Assembly (NCBI RefSeq): GCF_001665625.1
Contig: NZ_LZSY01000014.1
Location: forward strand, 1 to 64,000
Length of the DNA: 64,000 bases
Source: Mycolicibacterium peregrinum
Lineage (GTDB): Bacteria > Actinomycetota > Actinomycetes > Mycobacteriales > Mycobacteriaceae
Direction of reading: 5' to 3'
Made by a program: the position numbers and the translations under genes. Under the pieces are notes generated by a model that was not told the DNA's origin, searched no databases, and saw only the letters and a list, made by a program, of their open reading frames with translations. Position 1 is the stretch's first letter; each line of letters begins with the position of its first letter. Below are positions 59,836-64,000 of this stretch, piece after piece.

Positions 59836-60609
59836 ATGCCCACCACTGATTGCCCGCTGGTGTTCTTCTCGTTTGTTGCACTCGGTGGCGGGGGCGCCGA
59901 GGAACACCGGCGCTACAACGAATGGCATCAGTTGGACCACCGGCCGGAGAATCTCGCACTCCCCGGAATCGCCTGGGGAGACCGGTGGAGCCGGCCGGCG
60001 GCGTGCCGCGGTGTTTCCATCGCCGAACCCGCACAGGCCGATACCGACTATGTCGCGATGTACTGGTTCCGTTCTCCCGTGGAGCAGTCGGTGCGGGAGT
60101 GGGAGCAGCTCGGTGCGGACTCATTTCAGTGGGGTCGCGGACCGATGATCCCCGGCGTGCGCCGCACTGTGCTCGCATTCTTCCGGCCGGTCAAGGGCTA
60201 CGCCGCTGCCACGGCGTTGGTGTCGCCCGGAGTGATCCCGTACCGGCCCAACCGTGGGCTGCACCTGACGATGACCCGGTTTGCCGAACCCTACGGCGCC
60301 GAAGCTCACGAGCATCACCGATGGGAGGACCGGGTGGCGATCCCGGCTCTGCTGGAACTGGACGGTGTGGCGGGGGCGTGGACTTTCGCATTGGATCGCC
60401 ACCAGAACAACGGGCTCGGCCTCCGTTCCTCGGAGGCGGCAGATCCGCCCGGCGGCCTGCGCATCCGTCTGCTCTACCTCGATGACGATCCGGTTCGCGT
60501 CACCGGCCGGATCAGGGAACGGCTGGCCGACAAGGCACCTGAACCGGCCGCGGGAGAGTGCGTCATCGATACGCCGCTGAACACGATCATTCCCTGGCAG
60601 GACTGGTGA
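59836..60609 (+). CDS. Tandem dimeric alpha-beta-barrel-like protein, unknown function
   Basis: This 257-residue protein appears to have two related halves. The first contains HRRYNEWHQLDHRPENLALPGIAWGDRW and the second HHRWEDRVAIPALLELDGVAGAW. Both recall the pattern WYNEVHLPDVLxLPG of small ferredoxin-like barrel proteins linked to catabolic clusters. No catalytic assignment is possible. It starts 9 bp after the SnoaL gene with GAGAGG upstream and ends the BVMO operon. Confidence 0.68.
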   Translation: MPTTDCPLVFFSFVALGGGGAEEHRRYNEWHQLDHRPENLALPGIAWGDRWSRPAACRGVSIAEPAQADTDYVAMYWFRSPVEQSVREWEQLGADSFQWGRGPMIPGVRRTVLAFFRPVKGYAAATALVSPGVIPYRPNRGLHLTMTRFAEPYGAEAHEHHRWEDRVAIPALLELDGVAGAWTFALDRHQNNGLGLRSSEAADPPGGLRIRLLYLDDDPVRVTGRIRERLADKAPEPAAGECVIDTPLNTIIPWQDW

Positions 60610-60638
60610 ACATGGGTACGCGCGCCGCTAGGTTCTTG

Positions 60639-61490
60639 TCACCTACCCCCGACGGCTGCCACTGTGGGCTCGCCGGTTCGATGGATCATGGCCGGCGTCA
60701 CCACGCGATGCGCTGCTCGTGACTGGCTCGCGCCGTTGCGGGGCACATCTGAAAGGCTATGGCAGATAGCCCATGACGCGCTGTGTACAGCCGCGGCGAC
60801 GGGTTCGATCCGCGTCGACCTGGCGGGCCCGCACAGCGACAGCGCGAATTGATTGCCTCCCTCGCTCACGCTGATCGGAGCGGCCACGACGGTGACTCCC
60901 CGCTCACAACCCTCGGCATCGACGGCAACCCCGCCGCGAGCGCGTACGGCGGCCAGGCTTCGATCCAACTCCGCCCGGTTGCGAATTCCGTACGGCGACG
61001 TCACCGCGTACCGCAACTCTGGCCAGGCTGACTCGTCCATCTGCGCCAGGAGCGCTCTGCCGGCGGCACTCTGTTCCACGGGCTGCTTGAAACCGACCTG
61101 CCAACAACTGCCGGAGCTGGGCCACATGCCGAAGCGTTCGATGTGCAGCACGTGCGTACCCGACAGGACGCTGAGATGCGCCGTCAGGCCGGTACGACGG
61201 TGTAGGTCCGCCATCACCGGCAGTGCCGCTTCGGGAACTCGACGCTGCCGTACTGCCTGGCGGCCGAATTCGAACATCTTCAGCCCCAGTGTGTATTCGG
61301 CGCCATGGCGTTCGATCCAGCCGAGCTGGACCAGTCCCTGCAGGATGCGATGAGTCGACGAGCGGGGAACGTTCGAATACCGGGTGATTTCCGCCAGTGT
61401 GAGTGTTTGGCGCGCGCCGAAGACCTCCAGAAGCGCAGCCGCCCGATTGAGCAGCGCTATGGGAGCAGCGTCGTCATCCGACGTTGGCAC
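60639..61490 (-). CDS. IclR family regulator
   Basis: This 283-residue IclR protein has an HTH (LLNRAAALLEVFGARQTLTLAEITRYSNVPRSSTHRILQGLV) and an effector domain with HVLHIERFGMWPSSGSCWQVGFKQPVEQSAAGRALLAQ. GTG 61490 was chosen because GGAGGG lies 5 nt upstream and this keeps the palindrome at 61519-61543 outside the gene; ATG 61502 and 61511 are alternatives. Divergent from a TetR gene and convergent with the BVMO operon, which it may regulate. Confidence 0.83.
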   Translation of the reverse strand: MPTSDDDAAPIALLNRAAALLEVFGARQTLTLAEITRYSNVPRSSTHRILQGLVQLGWIERHGAEYTLGLKMFEFGRQAVRQRRVPEAALPVMADLHRRTGLTAHLSVLSGTHVLHIERFGMWPSSGSCWQVGFKQPVEQSAAGRALLAQMDESAWPELRYAVTSPYGIRNRAELDRSLAAVRARGGVAVDAEGCERGVTVVAAPISVSEGGNQFALSLCGPARSTRIEPVAAAVHSASWAICHSLSDVPRNGASQSRAAHRVVTPAMIHRTGEPTVAAVGGR

Positions 61491-61518
61491 AAATCCCTCC
61501 ATACCTGTCATACTCTGC

Positions 61519-61543
61519 ACACATGTCACAACGTGACAGGTGT
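61519..61543. promoter_or_regulatory. 25-bp operator candidate between IclR and TetR genes
   Basis: ACACATGTCAC (61519-61529) and GTGACAGGTGT (61533-61543) are inverted repeats around AAC with one mismatch per arm pair. The inner TGTCAC/GTGACA is perfect. An extra ACCTGTCA half-site lies at 61503-61510. Such three-half-site layouts fit IclR dimers. Confidence 0.7.
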
Positions 61544-61608
61544 GAGTCTAGGCACAGCGTGCCTGCGAAGTAAAGGAGACCGCGTGCCGGTGCGACGACA
61601 ATCAGCGA

Positions 61609-62253
61609 ATGCCCAAAGGTAAGGGGCCGACGCTCACCGAGCGTCGCGCTGAGGAATTGCGGCTCAACATCGCCAGGACCGCATGCGACATCTTCATCGC
61701 CGACGGCGACACCACGGCAACCGTGGAGCGCATCTGCGCCGAAGTCGGCATCGCGACGCGTACGTTCTACCGCCACTTCCCGGTAAAGGAAGACGTACTG
61801 GGGCCGTTGTTCGGGCGAAGCGAGACGAACATGCGGGATCTGTTGTCCTGTGCTGCAGCCGATTCAGACCCCGTAGATGTTCTTGTCGACATGTTCACGG
61901 TCGAGGTTCGGCATCGCCAGTCGGCTGGGGTCCAGCATCGGGAGTCGGTGGACAAGGCGCGGAAACTGATGTCCCTCGTTGCCGAGACTCCGCAGTACCG
62001 ACTGCGATGGATGGAATGGAGCGAGAACCTCGCCGACGCCATCACCGAGTTCCTGGCGGGGCACTTCGACTTGAGCGACGACGTGTTCACGCGCTCATTG
62101 CCGAGCAGGCTTGTGGTCCATGTCAGCAGTAACGCCTACATCTGGTGGACCGACGCCAAGGAACCGCACGAACTCGACGAGTTGATAGCGGCGCACCGGT
62201 CCGGCATCGCCATGGTGCTGGCCGGACTGCAACGGTCGGACGTAAGTCGTTAG
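61609..62253 (+). CDS. TetR family regulator
   Basis: This 214-residue TetR protein has an HTH at about residues 10-60: RRAEELRLNIARTACDIFIADGD, then VERICAEVGIATRTFYRHFPVKEDVL. The ligand domain contains MEWSENLADAITEFLAGHF and is uninformative. The ATG at 61609 is preceded by GACAAT at leaderless distance, with no Shine-Dalgarno at proper spacing. Convergent with the HsaD-like hydrolase (4-bp overlap) and divergent from the IclR gene. Confidence 0.83.
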   Translation: MPKGKGPTLTERRAEELRLNIARTACDIFIADGDTTATVERICAEVGIATRTFYRHFPVKEDVLGPLFGRSETNMRDLLSCAAADSDPVDVLVDMFTVEVRHRQSAGVQHRESVDKARKLMSLVAETPQYRLRWMEWSENLADAITEFLAGHFDLSDDVFTRSLPSRLVVHVSSNAYIWWTDAKEPHELDELIAAHRSGIAMVLAGLQRSDVSR

Positions 62254-63128
62254 ACCCGTGCCAGGAAGTTCGTGACCACAGACTCGAAAGCGGACTTCGC
62301 CTCGATCATGGCCCAGTGCCCACAGTTGGGGAACACGTGAAGCTCGGCGTTGGGTATGGTCCGCATCGGAATCAGCGCCATGTCAAGCGGACTCACGCGA
62401 TCATCGCGTCCCCACGTCAACAGTGTCGGTGCCGATACCTTGTGCATCCGTGCCCAGGGCATGGGCAGGTCTGAAGCGGCCATCGACGCCATCATCGCTG
62501 CAAACGCCGCCTTCCCGTACATGCGGCGTGCGGCGGCCAACGTCTCCGGGTCGGTCGCCAGCGTCCAGCGCTCCTCGATGAGCTCCTCGGTGACCAACGA
62601 CCGGTCGTAGACCATGGAATGAAGCCAGTCGATCAAGCGCTGCCGAGTCGGGTCCTCGGTGAATTCCTGGAGCAGACGGATTCCCTCGCTCGGCCCGGGG
62701 GAGAAGATCGTGGTACCGATCCCCCCGATCGTCACGAGGCGGCCGATCCGTTCGGGCGCGTTGATCGCCGTGTTAATGCCGACTCCGCCGCCCATGGAGT
62801 TGCCGACGATGTCCACCCGTTCGATGCCGAGCGCATCCAGGAACGGAGTGACGGCGCCCTGAGCGGTGACCATCGGGTGCCCGCCCCAGTCATCGGAAAC
62901 TCCGAATCCCGGGAACTCCAGGACCAGGCAGCGGAAGCGTTCCGCGAACGTCGGTAGTACCCCGCGGAAGTTGCGCCATCCGGTTACGCCGGGACCCGAT
63001 CCGTGCAGGAACAGAACGGTCGGACCCTGGCCGACGTCGTAGTACCGCAAAGTTCCTGCACTGGTGTCGATCTCACGCAGCGCATCCGTCGTACCGACAC
63101 CGGTGGTGGTCGCAGCAGAACTTGACAC
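62250..63128 (-). CDS. hsaD: HsaD-like C-C bond hydrolase (alpha/beta hydrolase)
   Basis: HsaD hydrolyses the meta-cleavage product made by HsaC. The 292-residue protein (HsaD 291) has the oxyanion region HGSGPGVTGW, nucleophile Ser111 in GNSMGGG, Asp243 in WGRDDRVSPLD, and His271 in NCGHWAMIE, close to Ser114/Asp241/His269 of Rv3569c. GTG 63128 gives the family length; a longer start at ATG 63161 adds a basic leader. It is alone on the minus strand, away from the HsaC-like gene, and faces the mce-type operon. Confidence 0.83.
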   Translation of the reverse strand: MSSSAATTTGVGTTDALREIDTSAGTLRYYDVGQGPTVLFLHGSGPGVTGWRNFRGVLPTFAERFRCLVLEFPGFGVSDDWGGHPMVTAQGAVTPFLDALGIERVDIVGNSMGGGVGINTAINAPERIGRLVTIGGIGTTIFSPGPSEGIRLLQEFTEDPTRQRLIDWLHSMVYDRSLVTEELIEERWTLATDPETLAAARRMYGKAAFAAMMASMAASDLPMPWARMHKVSAPTLLTWGRDDRVSPLDMALIPMRTIPNAELHVFPNCGHWAMIEAKSAFESVVTNFLARV

Positions 63129-63356
63129 GTGTCTTCTTTCCTTTTGCCGGGCTCGTTGCATCCAGCCTCACACGCTGTCCAAAAGGTCGGCAATGGGATG
63201 TTCCGCTGACTGGTGACTGGCAGCGGCGAGGCGGTATTCCCGGTGGGTGGGACACGCGATGGTGCGCTCGGTTGTGAACTGCGATGGTTCCCGGTCGAGA
63301 CGTGTTCCAGGTCATACCGGCCACCGGGTGACCCCCACGCAGAAAAGGAGAACCCG

Positions 63357-64000
63357 ATGCTGCAGCGACAACTCGCCGGCCCACTCGAGGGGGTGGGTGG
63401 GTTGTTCGCCATGTCGGTGGATGCCGCCAGATTCACGGTGCGCAGACCATTCCAATGGCGCGAATTCCTTGACCAATCCTGGTTCGTGGCACGGGTTTCC
63501 ATGGCGCCGACGCTGTTGGTTGCGATCCCGTTCACGGTTCTGGTGTCGTTCACCCTGAACATCCTGTTGCGGGAACTGGGGGCGGCCGACCTTTCCGGTG
63601 CGGGCGCGGCGTTCGGCGCCGTGACCCAGGTGGGGCCGATGGTGACGGTGTTGATCGTGGCCGGTGCCGGAGCGACGGCGATGTGCGCGGATCTGGGGTC
63701 GCGGACCGTCCGTGAGGAGATCGACGCCATGGAGGTGCTGGGCATCAACCCGATCCAGCGTCTGGTCACCCCGCGGATGCTGGCCTCGGGTCTGGTGGCG
63801 CTGCTGCTCAACAGCGTCGTGGTGATCATCGGAATCCTTGGCGGATACCTGTTCTCGGTGTTCGTCCAAGACGTCAACCCCGGCGCGTTCGCCGCAGGTA
63901 TCACCCTGCTCACCGGCATCCCGGAGGTCATCATCTCCTGCGTCAAGGCGGCCCTGTTCGGACTGATCGCCGGACTGGTCGCGTGCTACCGCGGTCTGAC
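63357..64000 (+). CDS. YrbE4A-like (MlaE-family) permease of an mce operon (partial)
   Basis: The frame is open to the window edge (214 codons). It reads QRQLAGPLEGVGGLFAMSVD, RRPFQWREFLDQSWFVARVSMAPTLLVAIPFTVLVSFTLNILLRELGAADLSGAG, then CADLGSRTVREEIDAMEVLGINPIQRLVTPRMLAS and FGLIAGLVACYRGL. This is the MlaE permease pattern and is close to mycobacterial YrbE4A (Rv3501c) as I recall it. With YrbE-B, Mce A-F and an MceG ATPase it imports lipids; the mce4 system imports cholesterol. AAGGAG lies 6 nt before the ATG. Downstream mce genes should follow beyond the window. Confidence 0.9.
   Translation, partial: MLQRQLAGPLEGVGGLFAMSVDAARFTVRRPFQWREFLDQSWFVARVSMAPTLLVAIPFTVLVSFTLNILLRELGAADLSGAGAAFGAVTQVGPMVTVLIVAGAGATAMCADLGSRTVREEIDAMEVLGINPIQRLVTPRMLASGLVALLLNSVVVIIGILGGYLFSVFVQDVNPGAFAAGITLLTGIPEVIISCVKAALFGLIAGLVACYRGL

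Overview
The window is GC-rich, densely packed DNA with many ATGA/GTGA stop-start overlaps. It almost certainly comes from a fast-growing, environmental Mycobacterium (Mycolicibacterium) or a close relative. The evidence is the glnX-mutT3-thiE-thiOSG-lpqL order of the mycobacterial core genome (the Rv0412c-Rv0418 neighbourhood of M. tuberculosis), a pair of WXG100 proteins, a YrbE4A-like permease at the right edge, F420-type and steroid-catabolic enzymes, and leaderless promoter spacing. No species call is possible from sequence reading alone.

Region 1 (1-9.0 kb) is core. It begins with the tip of a glnH-like gene whose start region is a 33-bp tandem array, followed by glnX and mutT3. Next come thiE and, divergently, a TPP-riboswitch-controlled thiO-thiS-thiG operon. 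An SGNH hydrolase, an orphan WXG100 pair, an ABC-2 exporter and an SPFH protein follow. Region 2 (9.0-19.1 kb) holds two tandem secreted M28 lipoprotein peptidases, a type III polyketide synthase / methyltransferase / flavin hydroxylase operon resembling srsABC, and three transporters (uracil/xanthine, SulP, APC).

Region 3 (19.1-63.3 kb) is a catabolic island that reads as steroid-type degradation. It contains KstD-like (21.1 kb) and KshA-like (22.9 kb) ring A/B enzymes, a KshB-like reductase (56.4 kb), HsaA-like (55.2 kb), HsaB-like (19.7 kb), HsaC-like (54.2 kb) and HsaD-like (62.3 kb) proteins, two Baeyer-Villiger monooxygenases, and a nine-gene beta-oxidation-style operon (acyl-CoA synthetase, ADH, ALDH, hydratase, two acyl-CoA dehydrogenases, SnoaL, SDR, esterase). 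It also has a sulfotransferase/alkylsulfatase-like pair and at least seven local regulators (three IclR, three TetR, one PadR), several with clear palindromic operator candidates. The region ends at 63.4 kb with the first gene of an mce-type importer (YrbE4A-like), which fits uptake of a steroid or other hydrophobic substrate.

Decay marks are visible: a frameshifted SnoaL gene (29.1 kb) and a 19-codon SDR stump (59.2 kb). No complete RNA gene, CRISPR array or insertion sequence was recognised. The only RNA-like elements are the TPP riboswitch and a tRNA T-arm-like fragment at 9.05 kb.
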